A stretch of 64,000 nucleotides of DNA, taken from contig OZ257144.1 of assembly GCA_965279205.1 (NCBI GenBank), positions 558,001-622,000 of the forward strand. The letters run 5' to 3'. The notes beneath the pieces are model-generated. The model worked only from the letters and a program-made list of their open reading frames with translations, was not told the origin of the DNA and ran no database searches. This document shows, in pieces, positions 52,517 through 61,310 of this stretch (positions within the stretch are counted from its first letter, which is position 1; the number at the start of each line of letters is the position of its first letter). Source of the DNA: UBA7672 sp965279205. GTDB lineage: Bacteria > Pseudomonadota > Alphaproteobacteria > Caulobacterales > Hyphomonadaceae. Both the position numbers and the translations under genes were made by a program.

Positions 52517-53548
52517 ATGCTGGGGACTCTGTCAGCTTCAAGAAAACTGGTCTGGCCCTGCCTTCTCGCAATGGCTCTGGCAGCCTGTTCCGGCGAGGCA
52601 GCGGTTCCCGCTCCGGCAGCAGCGCCTGCCGCCGCCGCAGTGGAAGCGGTAACCATCTCGTCGGCGGGAACGGCCGGCGGTGTCCGCGCCAGCGGCCTCG
52701 TCGCCTACAAGCGCGAGACGGCGCTGGCGTTCGGCGCGGCCGGTGAAATCGAATCACTGGTCGTGGATGAAGGCGATCAGGTCCGCGCCGGCCAGACGCT
52801 CGCCACCCTGCGCAAGACGACGGGTGGCGCAGACGCCGTCGAGACGGCTCTCGCTCGCCAGACCGCCGAACAGAATTTCGAGCGCATGACCCGGCTGCAC
52901 GCCAATGGCGCCGCCTCGCAGATGGAACTCGACAATGCCCGCCTGGCGCTTGAGCGCACGCGCGAGCGGGTCACGGTCGTGTCGCCAGCTTCCGGCGTCG
53001 TCCTGAAGCGCGACGCAGAGCGCGGCCAGATGGTCGGCGCCGCCCAGCCCATTCTCTGGGTCGGCGAAGCGCGCACCGGCCTCGTCGTGCAAGCGTCTGT
53101 CACCTCAGCCGAAGTCGCCCGCGTCAAGGTTGGCGACACCGCCGCCGTGAACATCCGCGAGCGGAGCGCCATGTCCGGCAAGGTCGCACGCATCGCCGCC
53201 AAGAGCTCCCAGTCCGGCGCCTTCGAGATCGAGGTGCTGGTCGACAATCCCGAAGGCCTCCGTTCGGGCGAAGTGGCCGAAGTGGTGATCGCGGGAACCG
53301 ACGGCGCCCAGTCCGCCGCACCCGAGTTCATCGTACCGGCGATCTCGCTGATCGACGCGCGCGCTGACCAGGGCGTGGTCTTCGTCATCGGCGCCGACAA
53401 CAAGGCGCACCGTCGCGCCGTGGAAACGGGCGGTGTCAGCGATCTGGGCGTCACCATCCTCAAGGGCCTTGCGCCGGGCGACCGCGTGATCACGCGCGGC
53501 GCATCGATGGTGCGCGACGGAGATATCGTCAGCGTCGCCGGCAAATAG
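52517..53548 (+). CDS. RND efflux periplasmic adaptor lipoprotein
   Basis: A 343-residue adaptor of the AcrA/MexA type. Lipoprotein signal L-L-A-M-A-L-A-A-C (C at about residue 24), then the lipoyl-like half with V-D-E-G-D-Q-V-R-A-G-Q-T-L-A, a short helical hairpin (A-E-Q-N-F-E-R-M-T-R-L-H-A-N-G-A-A), a second lipoyl half with V-S-P-A-S-G-V-V-L-K-R-D-A-E-R-G-Q-M-V and a beta-barrel. It joins the RND pump to a TolC-type channel. The pump gene is 18 bases downstream. No outer-membrane channel gene is in the window. Confidence 0.92.
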   Translation: MLGTLSASRKLVWPCLLAMALAACSGEAAVPAPAAAPAAAAVEAVTISSAGTAGGVRASGLVAYKRETALAFGAAGEIESLVVDEGDQVRAGQTLATLRKTTGGADAVETALARQTAEQNFERMTRLHANGAASQMELDNARLALERTRERVTVVSPASGVVLKRDAERGQMVGAAQPILWVGEARTGLVVQASVTSAEVARVKVGDTAAVNIRERSAMSGKVARIAAKSSQSGAFEIEVLVDNPEGLRSGEVAEVVIAGTDGAQSAAPEFIVPAISLIDARADQGVVFVIGADNKAHRRAVETGGVSDLGVTILKGLAPGDRVITRGASMVRDGDIVSVAGK

Positions 53549-53566
53549 CGCGAAGGGACACGGGGG

Positions 53567-56500
53567 ATGCAGGGTTTCACGCGCTTCTTCGTCGACCGCT
53601 GGCAGTTCACGTTGATCCTGTTCGTCATGCTGTTCGGACTGGGCATCCAGTCCGTCATGTCGATCCCGAAATCAGAAGACCCCATCGTGTCCTTCCCGGG
53701 CGTCGGCGTATTCGTCGTGCTGCCGGGCGCCGACGCTGAACAGATGGAGCGCGTGGTCGCGATCCCGATCGAGACGGCGCTCAATGGTCTTGAAGATGTC
53801 GATGAAATCCGCTCGACCAGCCAGGCCGGCCTTGCCAGCATCGGCGTCTCCTTCATCTACGGCTCCGACCCGGAGAAGAAGTACGACGAGGTCGTTCGCG
53901 AGCTGAACGTGATCCGCGCGAGCCTGCCGCCGGGCATCACGCTCCTGCGCGCCAACCGGCAGAATCCGGCGCAGACCAACATCGTGCAGATGGCGCTGGT
54001 CAGCGAGACGGCGTCTTACCGGCAGATGGAGGCATATGCGCGCGAGCTGCGCGACGCCGTGGAGCGTGCGGACGGCATCCAGCAGGCCGAGATCTGGGGC
54101 GTGCCTCCCGCCGAGGTTCGCGTCACGCCGGACATGGACAAGCTGGCCGCCTTCCGCCTGCCGCTGACGGTGGTGGCCGACGCGGTGCAGCGCGAAGGCG
54201 TCGACATCCCGATCGGCGCAGTCGAGACCAGTGGCCGGCGCTTCAACGTCGAGGCGACCGGGGCGTTCGATAGTCTCACGGAAATTCGCGATATCGTGCT
54301 GCGCAGCGATGGCGCGTCGGCCATCACCCTCGGCGATGTGGCGACGGTCGAATGGACCAATGACGAGCAGACCGTGCGCGCCCGCTTCAACGGCAAGCGT
54401 TCGCTCTTTGTGACCGCGAGAGCAAAGCTTGGCGCGACGATTTTCGACGTGATGAACAACGTGCGCTTCCAGGTGAACAAGTTCGCCCCGCGCCTGCCGC
54501 CGGAAATCACGCTGGATCGAGGGTTCGACCAGTCGGAGACGGTGGCTCACCGCCTGTCATCGCTGGGCCGCGATTTCACGATCGCCATTGCGCTTGTGCT
54601 GCTGACCCTGCTGCCGCTCGGCTTCCGCGCCTCGATCGTCGTGATGGTGTCGATCCCGGCGTCGTTCGCCATCGGCGTGATCGTGCTGGAGAAGCTGGGC
54701 TATTCACTGAACCAGCTGTCGATCGCCGGCTTCGTGCTGGCGCTGGGCCTGCTGGTCGACGATTCCATCGTGGTCACCGAGAACATATCGCGCCACCTGC
54801 GCGGCGGTCTCAGCCCGCGCGACGCCGCCATCGCCGGCGTCAACGAGATCAACGTCGCCGTACTGGGCTGTACAGCGACCCTGTTGCTGGCCTTCGTGCC
54901 GTTGCTGAACCTGCCCGAGAGCGCGGGCGACTTCACGCGCTCTCTGCCGATGGCCGTTGTCTGCACGATCGCCGCCTCGCTGTTCGTGGCGCTGACGGTG
55001 ATTCCGTTCCTCGCCAGCCGTCTGTTGCCACGCAACGCGCATTCCAACTTCGTCCTCGACGGCGTCATGGGAGCGATCCACGCAATCTATCGCCCGATCC
55101 TGAAAGTGGCGCTGGGCATGCCGCGTACCACGGTCATCGTCGGACTGGCGCTGTTTGCCGCAACACTGACGCTGGTGCCGAAGCTCGGCTTCAGCCTCTT
55201 CCCGGAAAACGACAGCCCCTACTTCATGGTCGAGGTCGAACTGCCCCAGGGCGTATCGGTCGAGGAGACCGACAAGGCTGTGATGTATGCCGATGGCGTC
55301 ATGGCGAAGCACAAGGAATTCACCTGGCGCTTCGCCAATACAGGGCGGGGCAATCCGCAGGTCTACTACAACGAACAGCCGAGCGAGCAGGCGAGCAATG
55401 TCGGCGGGATCTATGCCCGCTTCCATCACTGGGAGCCCAAGGAAGGCAACGCGCTGCTTGAGGAGCTGCGCGCCGAGTTCGCCAGGTATCCGGGCGCGCG
55501 CTTCAACGTGAAGCGCTTCCTCAACGGTCCGCCGATTGTCGCGCCGATCGCCATCCGCATCCAGGGCGCCGACATCGAAGTGCTGACCGGCATCGCGGCG
55601 GAGGTCGAGCGCGCCATGGCCGGCGCCGAAGGCATCCGCAACATTAACAACCCGCTGTCCGAGCGCCTGCTCGACCTCGATCTCAACATCAACACGGAAG
55701 CGGCCGCGCTGCGCGGCGTTCCGGCCGGCTCGCTGGACCAGACCCTGCGCATCGCCATTGGCGGCGCACGCGTTGCGTCTTTCCGTGATCCAGTAGGCGA
55801 TGCCTATCCGGTCGTGGTGCGGGCGCCACGCGCCGAACGGATGAACATGACCGATCTCGGCAAACTCTATATCTGGACAGGCGATGGCTCGGCGGCGCCA
55901 CTGTCCGAATTCGCCGAACCGCGCATCTCGTCGGGCCCGGCCAAGATCAGCCGCTTCCAGCGCGAGCGCACAGTGACGGTCACGGCCTATATCCAGCCGG
56001 GCTTCCTCAACGCCCAGGTCACGGCCAACGTCCAGAAGCAACTGTCCGCGATCAAGCTTCCCGCCGGCTATTCCTGGAATGTCGGCGGCGAGGCCGAGGC
56101 CCAGTCGCGCAGCTTCGGCGGGATGGGTCCGGCGATGCTGATCGCAATGTTCGGCGTGATGGCTGTTCTGCTGCTGGAATTCGGCTCATTTGCGACGGCG
56201 GCCGTGGTCGCGTTCGTGATTCCGTTCGGCGTGATGGGCGGCCTGATCGCGCTCTATCTCGGCAATCAGTCACTGTCGTACACGTCGATCATCGGGTTCA
56301 TTGCCCTCATCGGCATCGAGATCAAGAACTCGATCCTGCTGGTGGAGTTCGCCAACCAGGAGCGAGAACGCGGAACACCGTTGCGTGAGGCGATCGAGAA
56401 GGCTGGCGAGGTGCGATTCCTGCCCGTCCTGCTGACTTCCCTTACGGCGATTGGCGGCCTGACGCCGCTGGTGTTCGAGAATTCGCCACTTTATTCACCG

Positions 56501-56641
56501 CTCGCCATGGTGATCATCGGGGGCCTGATCTCGTCCACGCTGATCGCACGGATCGTGACGCCGCCCATGTATCTGCTGCTGGCGCCGAAGGATCGCAAGA
56601 CGAATCCCGCGCCGACCCCGGTTGCGGTTCCCGCCGAGTAG
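53567..56641 (+). CDS. RND-family multidrug efflux permease
   Basis: A 1024-residue proton-driven RND pump (AcrB/HAE-1-related). It has the 12-helix layout: N-terminal helix V-D-R-W-Q-F-T-L-I-L-F-V-M-L, two large periplasmic loops, and the central helix 4 with L-G-L-L-V-D-D-S-I-V-V-T-E-N-I, whose D-D pair forms the proton relay. The first periplasmic loop has S-T-S-Q-A-G-L-A-S-I-G-V-S-F. The substrate range is unknown. Part of a TetR-controlled two-gene operon. Confidence 0.95.
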   Translation: MQGFTRFFVDRWQFTLILFVMLFGLGIQSVMSIPKSEDPIVSFPGVGVFVVLPGADAEQMERVVAIPIETALNGLEDVDEIRSTSQAGLASIGVSFIYGSDPEKKYDEVVRELNVIRASLPPGITLLRANRQNPAQTNIVQMALVSETASYRQMEAYARELRDAVERADGIQQAEIWGVPPAEVRVTPDMDKLAAFRLPLTVVADAVQREGVDIPIGAVETSGRRFNVEATGAFDSLTEIRDIVLRSDGASAITLGDVATVEWTNDEQTVRARFNGKRSLFVTARAKLGATIFDVMNNVRFQVNKFAPRLPPEITLDRGFDQSETVAHRLSSLGRDFTIAIALVLLTLLPLGFRASIVVMVSIPASFAIGVIVLEKLGYSLNQLSIAGFVLALGLLVDDSIVVTENISRHLRGGLSPRDAAIAGVNEINVAVLGCTATLLLAFVPLLNLPESAGDFTRSLPMAVVCTIAASLFVALTVIPFLASRLLPRNAHSNFVLDGVMGAIHAIYRPILKVALGMPRTTVIVGLALFAATLTLVPKLGFSLFPENDSPYFMVEVELPQGVSVEETDKAVMYADGVMAKHKEFTWRFANTGRGNPQVYYNEQPSEQASNVGGIYARFHHWEPKEGNALLEELRAEFARYPGARFNVKRFLNGPPIVAPIAIRIQGADIEVLTGIAAEVERAMAGAEGIRNINNPLSERLLDLDLNINTEAAALRGVPAGSLDQTLRIAIGGARVASFRDPVGDAYPVVVRAPRAERMNMTDLGKLYIWTGDGSAAPLSEFAEPRISSGPAKISRFQRERTVTVTAYIQPGFLNAQVTANVQKQLSAIKLPAGYSWNVGGEAEAQSRSFGGMGPAMLIAMFGVMAVLLLEFGSFATAAVVAFVIPFGVMGGLIALYLGNQSLSYTSIIGFIALIGIEIKNSILLVEFANQERERGTPLREAIEKAGEVRFLPVLLTSLTAIGGLTPLVFENSPLYSPLAMVIIGGLISSTLIARIVTPPMYLLLAPKDRKTNPAPTPVAVPAE

Positions 56642-56677
56642 GTCACAGTCTCCGGCAGGAAGCGCCGGAGACAAAAA

Positions 56678-57961
56678 GTGGACTTCAATCTGCCGAAGGG
56701 ACTGGTCGACTATCTCGCCGAGCTCGACCGCTTTATCGAGACCGAGATCAGGCCGCTCGAGGAGCAGGACGACAATATCCGCTTCTTCGACCACCGCCGC
56801 GAACACGCCCGCACCGACTGGGACCGAGGAGGCTTGCCAAGGGAAGAGTGGGAAGACCTGCTGCGCGAGGCCCGCCGCCGTGCCGACAAGGCAGGGCATT
56901 TCCGCTTCGCCCTGGCGAAGGAGCTGGGCGGTTCGGCCCGCGATGTTGGCTGCGGCTCGAACCTCGCGATGGCGGTGATCCGCGAGCACTTCGCTGCGAT
57001 GGGGCTCGGCCTCCACAACGACTTGCAGAACGAACACTCCATCGTCGGCAACAGCGTTGGCGCGCTGCTGATGTGGAATTACGGAACGGATGGCCAGAAG
57101 GCCGAGTGGATGGACGATCTTGCCGCTGGCCGGCGCGGCTTCGCCTTCGGCATCACCGAACCGAAGCACGGCTCGGACGCCACCCACATGGAAACGGTCG
57201 CGCGCCGTGACGGATCGGACTGGATCATCGATGGCGAGAAGACGTGGAACACCGGCGTCCACAAGGCCAGCCACGACATGATCATGGCGCGCACATCCGG
57301 CAAGGCCGGCGACGGCCACGGCATCACGGCCTTTCTCGTTCCGATCAAGTCGCCCGGGTTCACGATCGAGGAATATCTCTGGACCTTCAACATGCCGTCC
57401 GACCACGCTCACATCACGCTGAAGGGCGTGCGCGTGCCCGACAGCGCCATATTCGGTGGCGAGGGCCGAGGCCTGCAGGTCGTCCAGCACTTCTTCAATG
57501 AGAACCGCATTCGCCAGGCGGCGTCCTCGCTCGGTGCCGCGCAGTTCTGCATCAATGAATCCGTCGCCTACGCCAACGAGCGTGCGCCGTTCGGCAAGAA
57601 GCTCGCCTCCAACCAGGCGATCCAGTTCCCGCTGGTCGAGCTGCAGACGCAGTGCGAGATGCTGCGCGCCCTGATCCACAAGACCGCCTGGCAGATGGAC
57701 ACGATCGGCAACTTCGCCGTCTCCGATAAAGTGTCGATGTGCAACTACTGGGCAAACCGCCTCTGCTGCGAGGCGGCCGACCGCGCGATGCAGGTGCATG
57801 GCGGCCTCGGCTATTCGCGCCACAAGCCGTTCGAGCACATCTATCGTCACCATCGCCGCTATCGCATCACCGAGGGATCGGAAGAGATCCAGATGCGCCG
57901 CGTCGCCGGCTACATGTTCGGCTTCATGGACCAGCGCGCGCCGAAAGGCGTGGTGGAATGA
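56678..57961 (+). CDS. Acyl-CoA dehydrogenase family protein (ACAD10/11-like)
   Basis: A 427-residue FAD enzyme. The start is GTG 56678 (GGAG 8 bases upstream). Motifs: F-G-I-T-E-P-K-H-G-S-D-A-T (FAD/substrate loop), A-N-E-R-A-P-F-G-K-K-L-A-S-N-Q-A-I-Q, and the C-terminal R-I-T-E-G-S-E-E-I-Q, which holds the catalytic Glu of the acyl-CoA dehydrogenase family. It is followed by a kinase-like gene with DUF6285. In ACAD10/ACAD11 and the Pseudomonas Lva pathway the same pairing converts phosphorylated 4-hydroxyacyl-CoA; this gene pair fits that pattern, but the substrate is not proved. Confidence 0.93.
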   Translation: MDFNLPKGLVDYLAELDRFIETEIRPLEEQDDNIRFFDHRREHARTDWDRGGLPREEWEDLLREARRRADKAGHFRFALAKELGGSARDVGCGSNLAMAVIREHFAAMGLGLHNDLQNEHSIVGNSVGALLMWNYGTDGQKAEWMDDLAAGRRGFAFGITEPKHGSDATHMETVARRDGSDWIIDGEKTWNTGVHKASHDMIMARTSGKAGDGHGITAFLVPIKSPGFTIEEYLWTFNMPSDHAHITLKGVRVPDSAIFGGEGRGLQVVQHFFNENRIRQAASSLGAAQFCINESVAYANERAPFGKKLASNQAIQFPLVELQTQCEMLRALIHKTAWQMDTIGNFAVSDKVSMCNYWANRLCCEAADRAMQVHGGLGYSRHKPFEHIYRHHRRYRITEGSEEIQMRRVAGYMFGFMDQRAPKGVVE

Positions 57962-57970
57962 TTGGCTTGT

Positions 57971-58148
57971 CCGCTTCGCGGCCCCCTCCGTCTCGATGCT
58001 TTGCGTCGATCCACCTCCCCCGCCTTCGGCGGTGGAGGACTTCCAGCCGTCTAACGGCATGGGGAAGTCCTCTCTCACTTGCGAAGCAAGTGGGGGAGGT
58101 GGATCGGTGCGTCGCGCCGGGACGGAGGGGGCTGGCCGCGAAGCGGCC
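57971..58148. repeat. 178-bp foldback element between acyl-CoA dehydrogenase and kinase genes
   Basis: The outer arms form a long imperfect inverted repeat: the left begins CCGCTTCGCGGCC and runs through CCCTCCGTC to CGATCCACCTCCCC (57971-58020); the right mirrors it (58093-58148, GGGGAGGTGGATCG ... GGCCGCGAAGCGG). The centre has two more stems, GCCTTCGGC (58022-58030) and CACTTGCGAAGCAAGTG (58076-58092), and GGACTTCCAG/GGAAGTCC. This is a compact palindromic repeat of the kind dispersed in some alphaproteobacterial intergenic regions. It contains no gene and lies within the operon. Confidence 0.8.
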
Positions 58149-58160
58149 GGATCCTGCCGC

Positions 58161-59564
58161 ATGATCGACGCCGCCAAACTCGAACAGGCGCTGAAGCGCA
58201 TGCCGGGCTTCGAGGTGCTGGTCTCGTGCGAGCGCCTCTCCGCAGGCGCCAGCCGCGAAACCTATCGCTTGAAGACGCGCGTCTCCGGCGCCGAGCGCTT
58301 GCTTGCCCTGCGCCGGTCTCCGCACAACGGGCGCTCGGCGCTCGGGCAGGGGCCGGGCCTCGATGTCGAGGCAAAGCTGTTCAGCGCGGCAAGTAAAGCC
58401 GGCGTGCCGGGTCCCGAAATCTATCTGCTGCTCGAACCCACCGACGAACTTGGGACGGGCTTCGTCATGGAATGGATCGCCGGCGAAACCCTTGGCGGAA
58501 AGATCGCCCGCGCGCCCGAGTTCGAAGCAACCCGCAAATCGCTGGCCCGCCAGTGCGGCGAAATCCTCGGTCGCCTGCACAAGGCAGACGTGGCGGCGTC
58601 CGGCCTCGATACGGTCCTCGAATCCTTCACGCCCGAACACACGGTGCGCAAGACGCACGCCGCCTATCTCGAATTCGAGACGCCACAGCCGATGATCGAT
58701 TTCACGGCGAAGTGGCTCTTGGCCAACCTGCCGAAGCATCATCGTCTTACGCTTGTCCATTCCGACTTCCGCAATGGCAATCTCATCGTCCAGCCCGACA
58801 AGGGCGTTGTCGCTGTGCTCGACTGGGAGCTGGCGCACATCGGCGATCCGATGCGCGATCTCGGCTGGCTGATGACGCGATCCTGGCGCTTCGGCGTCGC
58901 CGACAAGCCGGTCGGCGGTTTCGGCGAGCCGGACGATCTCTTCGCCGGCTATGAGTCCGTCTCAGGCCACAAGGTCGATCGCGCCGCTGTCCACTTCTGG
59001 GAGGTCTTCGGCTCGTTCTGGTGGGCGGTCGGCACGCTCTCCATGGCGCAATCCTGGCGCGCAGGCATGGACACCAGCGTCGAGCGCCCGGCTATCGGCC
59101 GACGCAGCTCGGAATGCCAGATCGACTGCGTGAACCTCATCATCCCAGGCTGGGCGCGCCAGCCGCAGGCCGCCGACCGCACGCTGTCGACCACCGAACT
59201 GCCGAGGTCCGGCGAACTGCTCAAGGGCGTGCGCGACTTCCTGCGTAACGAAGCGTCGGCCGCGCTGGACGGGCGCAATCAGTTCCTTGCCCGCGTCGCC
59301 GCCAACTCGGTCGACATCGCGCTTCGCGAGCTCGCGCTCGGCGCCGATGCCGAGGCCTGGGAAGCCCAGGCGCTGCACGCGCTGCTTCATGCCACCGGCC
59401 CGGTGTCCCATCTGCGCGCGAAGCTTTGCGCGGCGATCCGCCTCGACGAGATCGATATCCACAAGCCAGAACTGCATGCGTACCTGCGCGACAGCGTGCT
59501 GGCGCAGGTCATGATCGACCAGCCCGGCTATGCCGGCGTTGCCGAGTGCCTGAAGCACGGCTGA
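58161..59564 (+). CDS. APH-like kinase with fused DUF6285 domain
   Basis: A 467-residue protein. Residues 1-340 are an aminoglycoside-phosphotransferase-type kinase: R-L-S-A-G-A-S-R-E-T-Y (nucleotide loop), L-V-H-S-D-F-R-N-G-N-L-I-V (catalytic H-x-D-x4-N) and V-L-D-W-E-L-A-H-I-G-D-P (metal-binding D-W-E). The C-terminal 120 residues match DUF6285 (V-R-D-F-L-R-N-E-A-S-A-A-L-D-G-R-N-Q-F-L-A-R-V-A-A-N). I believe DUF6285 is usually a separate gene next to the kinase; here it is fused. ATG 58161 has only a weak CCGGA upstream. Paired with the acyl-CoA dehydrogenase gene. Confidence 0.88.
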   Translation: MIDAAKLEQALKRMPGFEVLVSCERLSAGASRETYRLKTRVSGAERLLALRRSPHNGRSALGQGPGLDVEAKLFSAASKAGVPGPEIYLLLEPTDELGTGFVMEWIAGETLGGKIARAPEFEATRKSLARQCGEILGRLHKADVAASGLDTVLESFTPEHTVRKTHAAYLEFETPQPMIDFTAKWLLANLPKHHRLTLVHSDFRNGNLIVQPDKGVVAVLDWELAHIGDPMRDLGWLMTRSWRFGVADKPVGGFGEPDDLFAGYESVSGHKVDRAAVHFWEVFGSFWWAVGTLSMAQSWRAGMDTSVERPAIGRRSSECQIDCVNLIIPGWARQPQAADRTLSTTELPRSGELLKGVRDFLRNEASAALDGRNQFLARVAANSVDIALRELALGADAEAWEAQALHALLHATGPVSHLRAKLCAAIRLDEIDIHKPELHAYLRDSVLAQVMIDQPGYAGVAECLKHG

Positions 59565-59647
59565 CGCTGGGTCAGAGAGGGCGCCGAGAGGCCTCGACGG
59601 TGAAGCGCCGTAGGCCTAAACCACCCGGGTCATTTCGTGAGGTCTTC

Positions 59648-60769
59648 ATGACGCGTCCAGTGATTTCGTCCACCGGGCTCTACACGCCCCCCCATTCCAT
59701 ATCGAACGCGGAGTTGGTCGCGAGCCTGAATGCCTGGACCGATGGCTGGAATGCCGAGCACGCCGACGAGATCGCGGCCGGCAAGCTCGAAGCCAAACAG
59801 CACTCCTCCGTCGAATTCATCGAGAAGGCGTCCGGCATCAAGTCGCGCTTTGTTGTCGAGAAATCGGGCGTGATCGATCCGACGGTGATGCGCCCACATC
59901 TCCCCGAACGCCCCAACGACCAGATTTCCATCCTCGCCGAGATCGCCGTCGCCGCCGCGAAGGAAGCGATGGCGAAAGCCGGCCGCGAGGCAAAGGATAT
60001 CGACGCCGTGATCTGCGCTGCCTCCAATATGCAGCGCGCCTATCCCGCCATGGCGGTCGAGGTGCAGGCCGCACTCGGCGCCGAAGGCTTCGCATTCGAC
60101 ATGAACGTCGCCTGCTCGTCGGCGACCTTCGGCATCCAGACCGGCGCCGATTTCGTGCGGGCAGGGCATGCGCGTTCGGTCCTGATGGTGAACCCCGAGA
60201 TCTGCTCTGGCCACCTCAACTTCACTGACCGCGACAGCCACTTCATCTTCGGCGACGTCGCTACGGCCGTGCTGATCGAGGCGGAAGACTTTGCGCCCAA
60301 GGGCTCGTGGTCGATCCTCGGCACGCATCTCAAGACACAGTTCTCGAATAACATCCGCAACAATTTCGGCTTCCTCAATCGTGGCGATCCCGCTGGCGTT
60401 GGCGCCAACGACAAGCTCTTCGTCCAGGAAGGTCGCAAGGTCTTCAAGGAAGTCGTGCCGATGGTCTCGGGCATGATCCAGGGCGAGATGGACCGGCTCG
60501 GCCTCAAGGCGACCGACCTCAAGCGTATGTGGCTGCACCAGGCCAATGCCGGCATGAACCGCCTGATCGCCGCCAAGGTGCTTGGCCACGAAGCCAGCGA
60601 GGATGAAAGCCCCACCGTCCTCGACACCTACGCCAACACCTCGTCAGCGGGTTCGATCATCGCCTTCCACAAACACTCAAGCGATTTCCGCCCTGGCGAG
60701 AAGGGCCTCATCTGCTCCTTCGGCGCCGGCTACTCCGCCGGCACGGTGTTCGTGGAGAAGGCGGCCTAG
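59648..60769 (+). CDS. FabH-like beta-ketoacyl-ACP synthase III (PA3286 type)
   Basis: A 373-residue thiolase-fold condensing enzyme. It has the catalytic Cys in N-V-A-C-S-S-A-T-F, His in W-L-H-Q-A-N and Asn in Y-A-N-T-S-S-A-G-S. An N-terminal insert (about residues 24-80, with E-F-I-E-K-A-S-G-I-K-S-R-F-V) distinguishes it from housekeeping FabH and closely resembles Pseudomonas aeruginosa PA3286, known to condense octanoyl-CoA from beta-oxidation into fatty-acid synthesis. The place next to an acyl-CoA dehydrogenase supports such a shunt. GAGG lies 5 bases before the ATG. Confidence 0.92.
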   Translation: MTRPVISSTGLYTPPHSISNAELVASLNAWTDGWNAEHADEIAAGKLEAKQHSSVEFIEKASGIKSRFVVEKSGVIDPTVMRPHLPERPNDQISILAEIAVAAAKEAMAKAGREAKDIDAVICAASNMQRAYPAMAVEVQAALGAEGFAFDMNVACSSATFGIQTGADFVRAGHARSVLMVNPEICSGHLNFTDRDSHFIFGDVATAVLIEAEDFAPKGSWSILGTHLKTQFSNNIRNNFGFLNRGDPAGVGANDKLFVQEGRKVFKEVVPMVSGMIQGEMDRLGLKATDLKRMWLHQANAGMNRLIAAKVLGHEASEDESPTVLDTYANTSSAGSIIAFHKHSSDFRPGEKGLICSFGAGYSAGTVFVEKAA

Positions 60770-60864
60770 CCGCATCGGCTGGTACCGGCAGGTCTCAAAC
60801 CTCGCCAAAATTTCACCACGCTTGCCTCGTTCCATCTGCCCGCACTGGGAAGAAGGGGACGTGC

Positions 60865-61286
60865 ATGAAGTTGGTATTGATCGCCATGCTGGCGGTGCTC
60901 GCGTATGCAGCAGCATCTGCACAAACCGTCACGCTGCTGACGCCTGGGCCGGAAGAATTTCCCAAAGGCGGTTTCGACCGGACCGCTCCGATCAAGGTGA
61001 CCGGGCAGATCGAAAAGGTCGACACGCTCGACGGCAAGCGGATCCTGTGGGTGTCGGCGACCAAAGTTGTCCAGGCGAGCATGGGCTCGGGGCCGGGAAG
61101 TGGGCTTGAGGGGACAGGCAATCTCTGGCGCGTCGAGGGCGCGTCGAGGGCGCGGCGGTATCGGCCGCCAAGGCGCCCGAGACATTCGTGGTCGGCGCTA
61201 CGGTCCAGATCTCAGGCGACAATGCCGACAACAAGAAATGCGAACCCGCTTGCCGCGTCAGGGCTTCGCGCATCACGGTGGATTAG
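60865..61286 (+). pseudogene. Frameshifted small secreted protein (11-bp tandem duplication)
   Basis: The frame starts with a signal peptide (M-K-L-V-L-I-A-M-L-A-V-L-A-Y-A-A-A-S-A) and reads normally to N-L-W-R-V-E-G, then passes into Arg-rich noise. The DNA here carries GCGCGTCGAGG twice in tandem (61128-61138 and 61139-61149). Removing one copy restores a clean protein: V-E-G-A-A-V-S-A-A-K-A-P-E-T-F-V-V-G-A, then V-Q-I-S-G-D-N-A-D-N-K-K-C-E-P-A-C and a stop at 61284. The restored 136-residue protein resembles small secreted DUF6152-type proteins. A sequencing error is an alternative. Confidence 0.8.
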
Positions 61287-61310
61287 CCGTGCGAGAGGCG
61301 AGAGGATCGC

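Noticed and set aside
54704..56041. A 445-residue minus-strand frame inside the RND permease gene
   Set aside because: Antisense shadow; the plus strand has an intact RND pump with proton-relay Asp pair.
56495..58201. A 568-residue minus-strand open frame opposite the acyl-CoA dehydrogenase
   Set aside because: Antisense shadow of a gene with certain FAD-enzyme motifs; no ribosome site and no family marks.
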